Assembly: GCA_937902865.1 (NCBI GenBank) | Contig: CALFNJ010000142.1 | Location: 1 to 5,001, forward strand | Length of the DNA stretch: 5,001 bases | From: an uncultured Opitutaceae bacterium | GTDB lineage: Bacteria > Verrucomicrobiota > Verrucomicrobiia > Opitutales > Opitutaceae | Reading direction: 5' to 3' | Shown: in pieces, positions 1 through 5,001 of the stretch | Numbering within the stretch: the first letter of the stretch is position 1 | Layout: every line of letters begins with the position of its first letter | Notes under the pieces: model-generated | Seen by the model: the letters and a program-made list of their open reading frames with translations, nothing else | Databases searched by the model: none | What the model was told of the DNA's origin: nothing | Position numbers and translations under genes: made by a program

Positions 1-712
1 GTCCCGGCACCAGCAGCACCGGCCGGTTCACGATCAGCGGAAACGCCCGGCGCGCGGCGGCGCGGTGGTCGATGGCGAACGTGGCGGCGGGAACGCCATG
101 CGGCTGGACCATCACGCGGCGGCCGGGATGACGTTCCTGGATCAGGGCCGCCTCGCGTGGATTGCAGGTGATGATCGCATCCGCGTCGGAGAAAAGATGG
201 CGCGCCCGCAACAGGAGGCCGAGCGGCCGGCCCCAGTCCAACCCGCGCGCTGCCGGCTCGGTGAGCTGGTCGCGCACCGCGGGAGGAAGATCATACACTC
301 CGCCGTGGACGCTCAGCACGAACGGCAGCCCGCGGCGGCGGGCGACGGTTCGCCCGGTGGCGCCGAGCCGGCCGAGGGCGTGGGAATGAATCACGTCCAG
401 TCCGGGCTCGCGCCACAGGGCGCCGAAAAGATCGAAGGAAATCACGTTACCGCCGAGCGCGACGAGCTGCCGCTTCCGCTCGACGGAAATGCCCCAGACC
501 GGCACGCGGGCGCGAAAACGACGGACTGTGCCAGCCGGGGAAGCGGGCGCCGCCGCGGCGGAGGCTTCGACGGCGCGCGTCGGCAACTGTGGCGCGTAGA
601 TGACGGAATCCACGTCCTCGTCGGCGAGGCCGGAGGCGAGCCGCTCGATGGCCGTTTCGGTGCCACCCCACTCGGCCGGGTCGAACTTGCGGAGGAGATG
701 GGCGACGCGCAT
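1..712 (-). CDS. Glycosyltransferase family 4 (GT-B fold), N-terminal part; runs off left edge
   Basis: This minus-strand frame starts at the ATG at 712-710 and stays open to the window edge, giving 237 residues with no stop, so the C-terminal half lies outside. The N-terminus MRVAHLLRKFDPAEWGGTET has the opening strand and glycine-rich nucleotide-sugar loop typical of GT4 enzymes. Later landmarks also fit a GT-B N-terminal domain: LDVIHSHALGRLG (about 105-117), LPFVLSVHGGVYDLP (129-143), and ADAIITCNPREA (177-188) followed by VMVQPHGVP (200-208). The visible part ends in LLVPG, where the second Rossmann domain normally begins. The donor-binding E-x7-E region is not in view. The likely role is a cytoplasmic transferase adding a sugar to a lipid-linked glycan. 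The gene begins 18 bases after the stop of the O-antigen ligase-type gene, with no clear Shine-Dalgarno, so it is probably the fourth gene of the same operon. Family is fairly certain; sugar and acceptor are unknown. Confidence 0.87.
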   Translation of the reverse strand, partial: MRVAHLLRKFDPAEWGGTETAIERLASGLADEDVDSVIYAPQLPTRAVEASAAAAPASPAGTVRRFRARVPVWGISVERKRQLVALGGNVISFDLFGALWREPGLDVIHSHALGRLGATGRTVARRRGLPFVLSVHGGVYDLPPAVRDQLTEPAARGLDWGRPLGLLLRARHLFSDADAIITCNPREAALIQERHPGRRVMVQPHGVPAATFAIDHRAAARRAFPLIVNRPVLLVPG

Positions 713-730
713 GGCGGCAACGGCTCGGAG

Positions 731-2185
731 TTAGATGGGCTGGGTCACGAGGTCCTCGTCTGTGAGGACCAGCGGCGCGGGCTCTGCCTGAGTGATGCGC
801 GCGGCAGCCTTCGCCTCGCGGCGGGCGACAGCGACGCTCGCGAGGGCGCCGAGCATGGCGTAGAACGTGAAGAGAATCGGAGTCTGGCGATAGACCCACT
901 CGGTGAGGCTCTGGCCGAAGATGCCGAGCGAGCCGAAGAAGATGCCCACGCCGATCGTCCGCATCGGCAATTTCCGCGGCAGCGTCAGGAACGCCGCGCC
1001 CATGCCGAACCACCGCAGCCAGATGAGCGTGAAGAGAATCAATCCGGGAATCCCGAGCTCGCCGAGGGTCAGCGCCGCGAGGTTGTGCGCGGGCGCGGCG
1101 AGATAGGAGTCGCCGAAGAGCTTGTCGTCCGCCGTGCCGTAAACCGACTCGAGGTAGGGATAGTTGGTGAACCGGAAGCCGAGGCGCGGGCCGTAGGTCA
1201 GGCTGACGTAGTACGACCAGTTGTTGAGGCCGACGCCGAAAAAGTGCTCGCGGGCGATCATCTGGCCGAGCCGGAGGTAGATGCCGCGGCCGTCGACGGT
1301 CGGATCGAGGTATTCCTCCTCGAGCGAGGTGCCGGCATAGCGTTGCTGCAGCTGCGGCCAGAACGACGCGACGACCGCGACGACGCCGAAAACGATCGCG
1401 AAACGAATGGCGAAAAACCCGAAGCTGAGCCGCCACGAGATGCACGTGAGGATCGTGCCGATGACGACCGCCGCAAACACCGGGATGCCCGCGCGCGACA
1501 GCGTGAGCAGAATGCCAAAGGTGCCGAGCACCGCGGCGCCGCCGCAGGCAAGACGGAGCCAGCGGGACCAGCCGGAACAGGCGAACGCGACCAGCGGCGG
1601 CACGGTCAGGCAGAGGTACATTGACAGGCTGTTGGCGTGAGTGAGCGATGCGACGGCGCGATCGAGATGCGTGATGAAATGCTGCTTGATCGCCCAGGCG
1701 CTCTCGAATCCAACGGCCACGGCTAGGGCCGCGACGAGCAGCGTCCATTCGCGCTGGGAGCGCACGTAAGCGGCGGTCGCGAGGAAGACGAGCAGCGCGG
1801 CGAACATTCGGGAGAGCTCGAAGAGCCCGTAGAGCCGGTGGTCGGCGGCGACGAGCGAGACGCAGGCGTAGGCGACAAATGCGAGGATGAGTCCGAGGCT
1901 GCCGGGCCAGAACCAGCGCCGCTCCCCTTCCCTCCGTCCCAGCCAGCAGCCGATGAGCAGCGCGGCCGCGAGGATCTCGATGAGCGAGACCTGGACGCCG
2001 CGCGTCGTGCCGCGGTACCACGCCTCGCTGAAGAAATTCACGTCGAGCCGCTCGACGAGCACGGAGCCGGCGACGATCACGAAAAAGAAAATATCGCGCA
2101 CCCGGCGGAGGCAGGTCGCGGCCGCGGCCGCCGCGAGCGTCGCGACCGGGATCAGCACCATGGCCAGGGCGTGTTCCGGTTTCAT
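731..2185 (-). CDS. O-antigen ligase / Wzy_C-family polysaccharide polymerase
   Basis: This 484-residue, very hydrophobic protein has about 12 to 13 predicted membrane segments, roughly at 4-24, 31-46, 66-82, 95-113, 124-141, 148-165, 187-204, 211-229, 232-250, 256-275, 370-392, 409-428 and 436-454. A large hydrophilic loop at about 276-368 would lie in the periplasm. Family landmarks are LLTLSRAGIP (226-235, conserved Arg231), the loop motif REHFFGVGLNNW (312-323), and PAHNLAALTLGELGIPG (365-381) with the His367-Asn368 pair typical of Wzy_C/WaaL-like proteins. These enzymes move undecaprenyl-linked glycans, either polymerising repeats or ligating them to lipid A core or another acceptor; sequence alone does not separate the two. 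The frame is open upstream to 2542, but that extension overlaps the methyltransferase and is Arg/Pro-rich shadow. The ATG at 2185 gives a signal-anchor-like start and overlaps the upstream stop as ATGA. No Shine-Dalgarno is evident, so translation is probably coupled. The tail after about 455 is polar and likely cytoplasmic. Confidence 0.92.
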   Translation of the reverse strand: MKPEHALAMVLIPVATLAAAAAATCLRRVRDIFFFVIVAGSVLVERLDVNFFSEAWYRGTTRGVQVSLIEILAAALLIGCWLGRREGERRWFWPGSLGLILAFVAYACVSLVAADHRLYGLFELSRMFAALLVFLATAAYVRSQREWTLLVAALAVAVGFESAWAIKQHFITHLDRAVASLTHANSLSMYLCLTVPPLVAFACSGWSRWLRLACGGAAVLGTFGILLTLSRAGIPVFAAVVIGTILTCISWRLSFGFFAIRFAIVFGVVAVVASFWPQLQQRYAGTSLEEEYLDPTVDGRGIYLRLGQMIAREHFFGVGLNNWSYYVSLTYGPRLGFRFTNYPYLESVYGTADDKLFGDSYLAAPAHNLAALTLGELGIPGLILFTLIWLRWFGMGAAFLTLPRKLPMRTIGVGIFFGSLGIFGQSLTEWVYRQTPILFTFYAMLGALASVAVARREAKAAARITQAEPAPLVLTDEDLVTQPI

Positions 2186-2886
2186 GCGGCGGCTGGGGCC
2201 GAAACCGGCAGCGTGGCCAGACCGCGCGTGGCCCGGAGGAGAATGTTGGTCGGGACGATCAGGTCGCGCAGCGGCCGGCCCATCCCGCAGCTCCGCACGC
2301 GCAGATTCTCGAAACCCGCGGCGCGGGTGATGCGGGACAGCGTGCGCGGCGTGAAGAAGCGGAGGTGCGGATTGGACGGCGTGAAATGTTCGTCCCACTT
2401 GAAGAGCGCGATCAGCACGTTCTTCAGTCCGCCGTGATACGGCACGGTGACGAGAAGCCGGCCGCCGGGGCGGAGCACGCGGTGCATCTCCCGGAGGGCG
2501 AAGGCGGGATCGAAGAGATGCTCGAGCACCTCGGAGCACCACGCGACGTCGAAGGCCGCGTCGGGAAACGGCAGCGGCTCCGCGACATCGTGCTGCGCGA
2601 AGGCGATGCCGGGAAACCGGCGTCGGTTCTCCTCGATCTGGGACGCCGAGAGATCGAGCGCGGTGACGAACGAGGAGTATTTCGCGAGTTCGGTCGTGAA
2701 GGCGCCATCGCCGCAGCCGACCTCGAGGATCGGGGCGCCGGCGGGGAGATCGCGCAGCTCCTCCGCCATCCAGCGGCGGAAGTTGGCCGCGTAACCCTGG
2801 TTCGAGCCGGAGTAGACCTGCTTGCCGGTGCTCCAGTAGTTCTCGTAGTAGCTCTTGATCGGAGGCGTGGGGGCGGTGGTGCTCAT
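2182..2886 (-). CDS. Class I SAM-dependent methyltransferase (Methyltransf_11/UbiG-like)
   Basis: The product is 234 residues, a normal length for a single-domain Rossmann methyltransferase. The SAM-binding motif I is ILEVGCGDGAF (53-63), followed by the acidic ribose-contacting position in TALDLS (Asp78). HDVAEPLPF (99-107) and FDVAWCSEVLEHL (112-124) cover motifs II/III, and LRPGGRLLVTVP (138-149) is the usual post-motif strand. FFTPRTLSRI (177-186) is the C-terminal signature common in sugar- or glycan-associated members. The frame is open upstream to 3042, but that part overlaps the GT2 gene. The ATG at 2886 gives the compact MSTTAPTPPIKSYYENYW start and overlaps the GT2 stop as ATGA. An AAAGGA lies about 13 bases upstream, a long spacing. 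There is no signal peptide or membrane segment, so it is cytoplasmic. In this operon it most likely O- or N-methylates a sugar of the glycan or caps its non-reducing end; the substrate is inferred only from context. Confidence 0.94.
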   Translation of the reverse strand: MSTTAPTPPIKSYYENYWSTGKQVYSGSNQGYAANFRRWMAEELRDLPAGAPILEVGCGDGAFTTELAKYSSFVTALDLSASQIEENRRRFPGIAFAQHDVAEPLPFPDAAFDVAWCSEVLEHLFDPAFALREMHRVLRPGGRLLVTVPYHGGLKNVLIALFKWDEHFTPSNPHLRFFTPRTLSRITRAAGFENLRVRSCGMGRPLRDLIVPTNILLRATRGLATLPVSAPAAA

Positions 2887-4022
2887 GGGGAATTCGCGAT
2901 CCTTTCGCCCGCCTCGACGTTGAGCGCGGACGTGCCGGCGATCGCCTGCCGGCTGGTTTTCGGCCAATAGAATTCGATGCCGCCGCGGAGGAAACGAGCG
3001 GCCTGCCACGAAGCGACGAGCGTGATGAGGAAGCCCGCGCACGCCGCGGGCAGATGGGTGATCCGCCGCCGCAGCGGCAGCTGCATCAGGCGGCGCCAGC
3101 GGAAGCCGAGCAGCCCGGGAAAGAGCCGCCAGAACCAGCGGATCTCCGCCATGTGGCGGGCGATGAGTTTTTTCATCCAGTCCGGGTCGCGCGCTTCGTG
3201 CTCGCGCATGGTTGCGCCGAGACTGCCGCGCTCCGCCTCGCTCAAACCCTGCAAATGCGTGAAGACGACGTGCAGAGTCGTCTGGCCGATCATCTGCCGC
3301 TTCTGGTTGTTGATGACATCGCGGAGCGAGAGGTAGGGCTCGTAGAGATGCGTGGCCTCGCGGACGGAAACCACCTTGGTCGGGTCGAGCGGCGCGCGGA
3401 GAAAATCGGTGCAGATGAGCGTCTTGAAGAAACCGTCATCGGTCGCGCCGAGATCGCGCGGGAGGTAGATGTTGCGGGCGATCTCCGACCGCAGGCAGTA
3501 CATCATGCCGTTGAGCCGCCCGGCGATCGTGCCGGTCATGTCGGAGGTTGCGAGCGAGAGCCGCTCCCGCAGCGAAGGCCGGCGCTTGCCGGCGATGGTC
3601 TTGCAGGGCCAGTCGGACGCGCCGCCGAGGTGCGGGTTGTGCTCCAGTTCCGCGAGCACGAGCTGGATCGTGTGCGGGCGGTTGAAGATGATGTCCGCGT
3701 CCATCAGGCAGATGAACTTGGCCTCGCGCGCGGAGAACTCGTGGACGAAGCGGTTCCAGGCGTTGTTGCGGCCCGGCTCAGGAATGTCCGCCACCCGCGC
3801 GCTCAGGCCGCGCCGGGCCGGATGCTCCCGCTGCATGCGGGCGCAAATCTCGCCGGCGACCGCAACGGTCCGGTCGGTGCAGCCATTGGCGAGGCAGACG
3901 ACCTCGCAGCGTTCGCCGCGCTGCGCGAGGTAGGCGAAAATCGACTGACCGAAAAGCGACGCCAGCATCGGCCCGATCGAGGTTTCCTCGTTCCAGGCCA
4001 TGATCCCGATGGAAAGGGTCAC
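2883..4022 (-). CDS. Glycosyltransferase family 2 (GT-A fold) with C-terminal membrane segment
   Basis: Read from the GTG at 4022-4020 this is 379 residues. GT-A landmarks in order are LSIGIMAWNEE (3-13), CLANGCTDRT (43-52), the metal-binding DAD in FICLMDADIIF (103-113), NGMMYCLR (171-178), and ATDDGFFK (193-200), which supplies the catalytic-base acidic pair. A basic stretch NNQKRQMIGQ (238-247) lies where related enzymes carry a Q/R-x-x-R-W-like motif. The C-terminus has a hydrophobic segment at about 324-345 that may anchor it to the inner membrane. Start choice: the frame is open upstream to an ATG at 4208, but those 62 extra residues are low-complexity Pro/Ser/Gly and fall in structured intergenic DNA. 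The internal ATG at 4001 would remove the first beta strand. The GTG therefore fits best, though no Shine-Dalgarno precedes it. It is probably the first gene of the minus-strand operon, overlapping the methyltransferase by 4 bases. It would transfer a sugar to a lipid-linked or growing glycan; donor unknown. Confidence 0.92.
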   Translation of the reverse strand: MTLSIGIMAWNEETSIGPMLASLFGQSIFAYLAQRGERCEVVCLANGCTDRTVAVAGEICARMQREHPARRGLSARVADIPEPGRNNAWNRFVHEFSAREAKFICLMDADIIFNRPHTIQLVLAELEHNPHLGGASDWPCKTIAGKRRPSLRERLSLATSDMTGTIAGRLNGMMYCLRSEIARNIYLPRDLGATDDGFFKTLICTDFLRAPLDPTKVVSVREATHLYEPYLSLRDVINNQKRQMIGQTTLHVVFTHLQGLSEAERGSLGATMREHEARDPDWMKKLIARHMAEIRWFWRLFPGLLGFRWRRLMQLPLRRRITHLPAACAGFLITLVASWQAARFLRGGIEFYWPKTSRQAIAGTSALNVEAGERIANSP

Positions 4023-4035
4023 GGGGAGTTCGCCC

Positions 4036-4062
4036 GAAGGCGAAGAAGGTGCCGAAGGTGGA
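4036..4062. repeat. Three-unit 9-base tandem repeat (GAAGGnGnn)
   Basis: The units gaaggcgaa (4036-4044), gaaggtgcc (4045-4053) and gaaggtgga (4054-4062) repeat with exact 9-base spacing and a shared GAAGG core. The block sits 14 bases upstream of the GTG start chosen for the minus-strand GT2 gene, so it would lie in its 5' leader. On the minus strand the core reads CCTTC. The role is unknown; it could be slippage-derived or a spaced binding site. Confidence 0.6.
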
Positions 4063-4065
4063 ACG

Positions 4066-4145
4066 CGACCTCCGGGCGCGTTTTGCCTGCTTGAAGTGTC
4101 GCTCTCACACCGAGACAGAGACGAACCACCGTCGCCCGGAGGTCG
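4066..4145. repeat. 13-base perfect inverted repeat around a 54-base spacer
   Basis: The left arm cgacctccgggcg (4066-4078) is the exact reverse complement of the right arm cgcccggaggtcg (4133-4145). The spacer of 54 bases contains a T4 run and a small GTGT/ACAC dyad (4096-4099 with 4107-4110). The arrangement resembles a small REP/MITE-like palindromic element or a long-range RNA stem in the leader of the minus-strand operon. No coding capacity is visible. Whether it is repeated elsewhere in the genome cannot be seen here. Confidence 0.65.
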
Positions 4146-4149
4146 ACGG
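4129..4149. repeat. Hairpin nested in the right arm of the inverted repeat
   Basis: CCGTCG (4129-4134) pairs perfectly with CGACGG (4144-4149), leaving a 9-base loop that contains CCCGGAGG. It shares bases with the right arm of the longer inverted repeat, so the local hairpin and the long-range stem exclude each other. No T-run follows on either strand, so a simple intrinsic terminator is unlikely. Confidence 0.5.
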
Positions 4150-4279
4150 CCACCTGGACCCGGAGCCGGATCAGGAGAAAGGGGAAACGGAGGAAGCTGG
4201 CGGGACATGGGATGCGCGCTGCCTGCTTGGTACGCCTTCCCGGTGAAATGGCTGGTAGGACTGCACCTCCCTGCGGGTC

Positions 4280-4298
4280 GGTACTTACCCCATTACCC
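4280..4298. promoter_or_regulatory. GGTA-CT-TACC dyad plus TTACCC tandem pair, candidate operator
   Basis: The dyad ggtacttacc (4280-4289) is followed by a second TTACCC; the two TTACCC copies (4285-4290 and 4293-4298) are 8 bases apart. GGTA words also occur at 4229, 4254, 4280 and 4314. The site lies 20 to 40 bases before the plus-strand start, where a regulator or promoter element would act. This is a pattern call only; no known consensus was matched. Confidence 0.3.
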
Positions 4299-4303
4299 AA
4301 AGG

Positions 4304-4316
4304 ACCGCGGCGCGGT
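4304..4316 (+). promoter_or_regulatory. GC-rich hairpin just before the plus-strand start codon
   Basis: ACCGC (4304-4308) and GCGGT (4312-4316) are exact reverse complements with a 3-base loop, and the stem ends three bases before the ATG at 4320. If it is transcribed it would occupy the place of a normal Shine-Dalgarno and could limit ribosome access. The only purine-rich candidate, AAAGGA, lies immediately upstream and shares the A at 4304. Confidence 0.4.
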
Positions 4317-4319
4317 ACT

Positions 4320-5001
4320 ATGCGGATCATGCACGACGCCCCCCGGGTGAGCATCGTCCTTCGTTCGTTCAACGAAGGCTGGGCGCTGCGCGAAACGCTG
4401 CCGGCGCTGCGGGCACAGCGGCACCGCGACTGGGAGTTGCTCGTATTCGATTCGGGCTCGACGGACGGCTCGGTGGAACTGATTCGCCAGGCGGAGCCGC
4501 GGCATTTCATCCAGCTGCAGCCTCACGATTACCGTCCTGGCTGGGTCCTGAACCAAGGCATGAAGCTCGCGCGGAACGATCACGTGATCTTCCTCAACGC
4601 GGATGCGACCCCGCAGGGCCCCGACTGGCTCGGCCCGCTGGCGCGCGCGCTCGAGGCTCCGCAGGTCGCGGCGGTTTTCGGACGGCAGATTCCGCGACCG
4701 GACTGCGAGGCGGTGTTCGCGCGCGACTATGAGCGCTGCTTCGGCGAACGACGTGAGTCGGCGGGCTGGGATCATTTCTTCAGCATGGTCAGCAGCGGTC
4801 TGCGCCGGGACGTGTGGGCGAAGCGGGGCTTTCGCGAGACGATGCAGTATTCCGAGGCCGCCGCCTCACCCGGCTGGTGCCGCGCGCAGGGCTACGAGAT
4901 CGCCTACTGCCCCGGATCAGTCGTGATGCCCTCGCACAACTACACCCCGCGGCCAGCCTACAAGCGCAGCTTCGGCGAAGCCTGGCCGCTGGCGCACGTC
5001 T
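4320..5001 (+). CDS. Glycosyltransferase family 2, rhamnosyltransferase-like; runs off right edge
   Basis: From the ATG at 4320, 227 residues are visible with no stop, so the C-terminus is missing. Landmarks are VSIVLRSFNEGWALRETLPA (10-29), LLVFDSGSTDGSVELI (40-55), PHDYRPGWVLNQGM (68-81), and VIFLNADATP (89-98), where the DxD position reads NAD. GRQIPRPDC (121-129) and the late SHNYTPR motif (205-211) are typical of rhamnosyltransferase-like GT2 proteins in polysaccharide clusters. The segment where the family usually has Ser-Glu-Asp reads YSEAAASPGWCRAQGY (177-192), so the second acidic residue appears replaced by Ala180. An in-frame ATG at 4329 is a second start candidate, and ATGs at 4248 and 4212 would add a Pro/Arg-rich tail unlike the family. 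AAAGGA at 4299-4304 is 15 bases before 4320, too far for a strong ribosome site. It is divergent from the minus-strand operon and shares its upstream region. It is likely cytoplasmic or membrane-peripheral, adding a deoxysugar or hexose; specificity unknown. Confidence 0.9.
   Translation, partial: MRIMHDAPRVSIVLRSFNEGWALRETLPALRAQRHRDWELLVFDSGSTDGSVELIRQAEPRHFIQLQPHDYRPGWVLNQGMKLARNDHVIFLNADATPQGPDWLGPLARALEAPQVAAVFGRQIPRPDCEAVFARDYERCFGERRESAGWDHFFSMVSSGLRRDVWAKRGFRETMQYSEAAASPGWCRAQGYEIAYCPGSVVMPSHNYTPRPAYKRSFGEAWPLAHV
4358..4378 (+). repeat. 8-base perfect stem-loop in early coding sequence of the plus-strand GT2
   Basis: CCTTCGTT (4358-4365) pairs exactly with AACGAAGG (4371-4378) around a 5-base loop. 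It covers about codons 13 to 20, which encode the conserved first strand motif (VLRSFNEG). An 8-bp stem this close to the start could slow initiation or early elongation, or it could be a by-product of codon choice in a conserved motif. Confidence 0.5.

Larger units (their letters stand above)
4023..4319. other. Divergent intergenic region between the two GT2 genes
   Basis: This stretch of nearly 300 bases separates the starts of two divergent transcription units and must carry both promoters. Frames on both strands stay open through parts of it, but their translations are low-complexity Pro/Arg/Ser/Gly without a recognisable domain, so I do not call a gene. It contains several repeats and dyads, listed separately, and is less uniformly GC-rich than the flanking genes, with A-rich or T-rich patches near 4081-4084, 4171-4187 and 4281-4301. 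No consensus sigma-70 pair or GG-N10-GC sigma-54 site was found on either strand. Confidence 0.7.

Noticed and set aside
713..730. Terminator or promoter between the Wzy_C and GT4 genes
   Set aside because: Only 18 bases, with no inverted repeat or T-run; most simply an intra-operon spacer.
65..1624. Long plus-strand open frame of 519 codons
   Set aside because: It is antisense to the GT4 and Wzy_C genes, is rich in Arg/Glu/Gly/Ala with no recognisable domain, and arises from high GC content. The minus-strand proteins have clear family motifs.
447..2021. Second minus-strand open frame of 524 codons
   Set aside because: Overlaps the Wzy_C gene in another frame, very Arg-rich, no domain.
1838..2437. 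Plus-strand frames over the Wzy_C/methyltransferase junction
   Set aside because: Antisense shadows; they cross a junction that is well explained by two real genes with an ATGA overlap.
3054..4094. Plus-strand open frame of 346 codons
   Set aside because: It mirrors the minus-strand GT2, whose DAD and TDDGFF motifs are unambiguous; composition of the plus frame is typical antisense shadow.
4227..4265. Sigma-54-like sites (TGGTACG near 4228 and TGGCTGG-TAGGAC-TGCA near 4249)
   Set aside because: The required GG-N10-GC spacing is not met (CG instead of GC in the first, N11 in the second).
4019..4775. Minus-strand frames opposite the plus-strand GT2 and the intergenic region
   Set aside because: Arg/Pro-rich translations without domains, overlapping a well-supported GT2 and structured noncoding DNA.
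1..5001. CRISPR array, tRNA/rRNA genes, insertion sequences
   Set aside because: No regularly spaced long repeats, no cloverleaf or rRNA-like stretches, and no transposase motifs or terminal repeats with target duplications were seen.

Overview
This is a GC-rich window (roughly two thirds G+C by eye) carrying part of a cell-surface polysaccharide locus. The gene content is two family 2 glycosyltransferases, a family 4 glycosyltransferase, a class I SAM methyltransferase and an O-antigen ligase/polymerase-type membrane protein. This fits a free-living, diderm, high-GC bacterium. Weak Shine-Dalgarno signals and overall protein style would be compatible with Verrucomicrobiota (Opitutaceae-like), but the window has no taxonomic marker and this placement is a weak inference.

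Layout: four genes lie on the minus strand and read right to left. They are a GT2 glycosyltransferase (about 4022 to 2883), a methyltransferase (2886 to 2182), an O-antigen ligase/Wzy_C-family protein (2185 to 731), and a GT4 glycosyltransferase starting at 712 and running off the left edge. The first three are joined by two identical 4-base ATGA stop/start overlaps. The fourth follows after an 18-base gap, so the set looks like one translationally coupled operon. A fifth gene, a rhamnosyltransferase-like GT2, is divergent on the plus strand from about 4320 and runs off the right edge.

The roughly 300-base divergent region (4023-4319) holds no convincing gene but is structured. It contains a three-unit 9-base tandem repeat, a 13-base inverted repeat about 54 bases apart whose right arm can also form its own hairpin, spaced GGTA words, a TTACCC tandem pair, and a strong hairpin next to the plus-strand start. 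It must hold the promoters for both directions, though no textbook -35/-10 pair stands out.

How the genes fit together (inference): the cytoplasmic or membrane-associated glycosyltransferases would add sugars to a lipid-linked glycan. The methyltransferase may modify a sugar or cap the chain. The multi-pass Wzy_C protein would polymerise or ligate the glycan on the periplasmic side. No flippase, chain-length regulator or priming transferase is visible here; these would have to lie outside. I found no sign of a wholly new system. The most notable points are the apparent loss of the usual acidic ED residue in the plus-strand GT2 and the structured divergent intergenic region.
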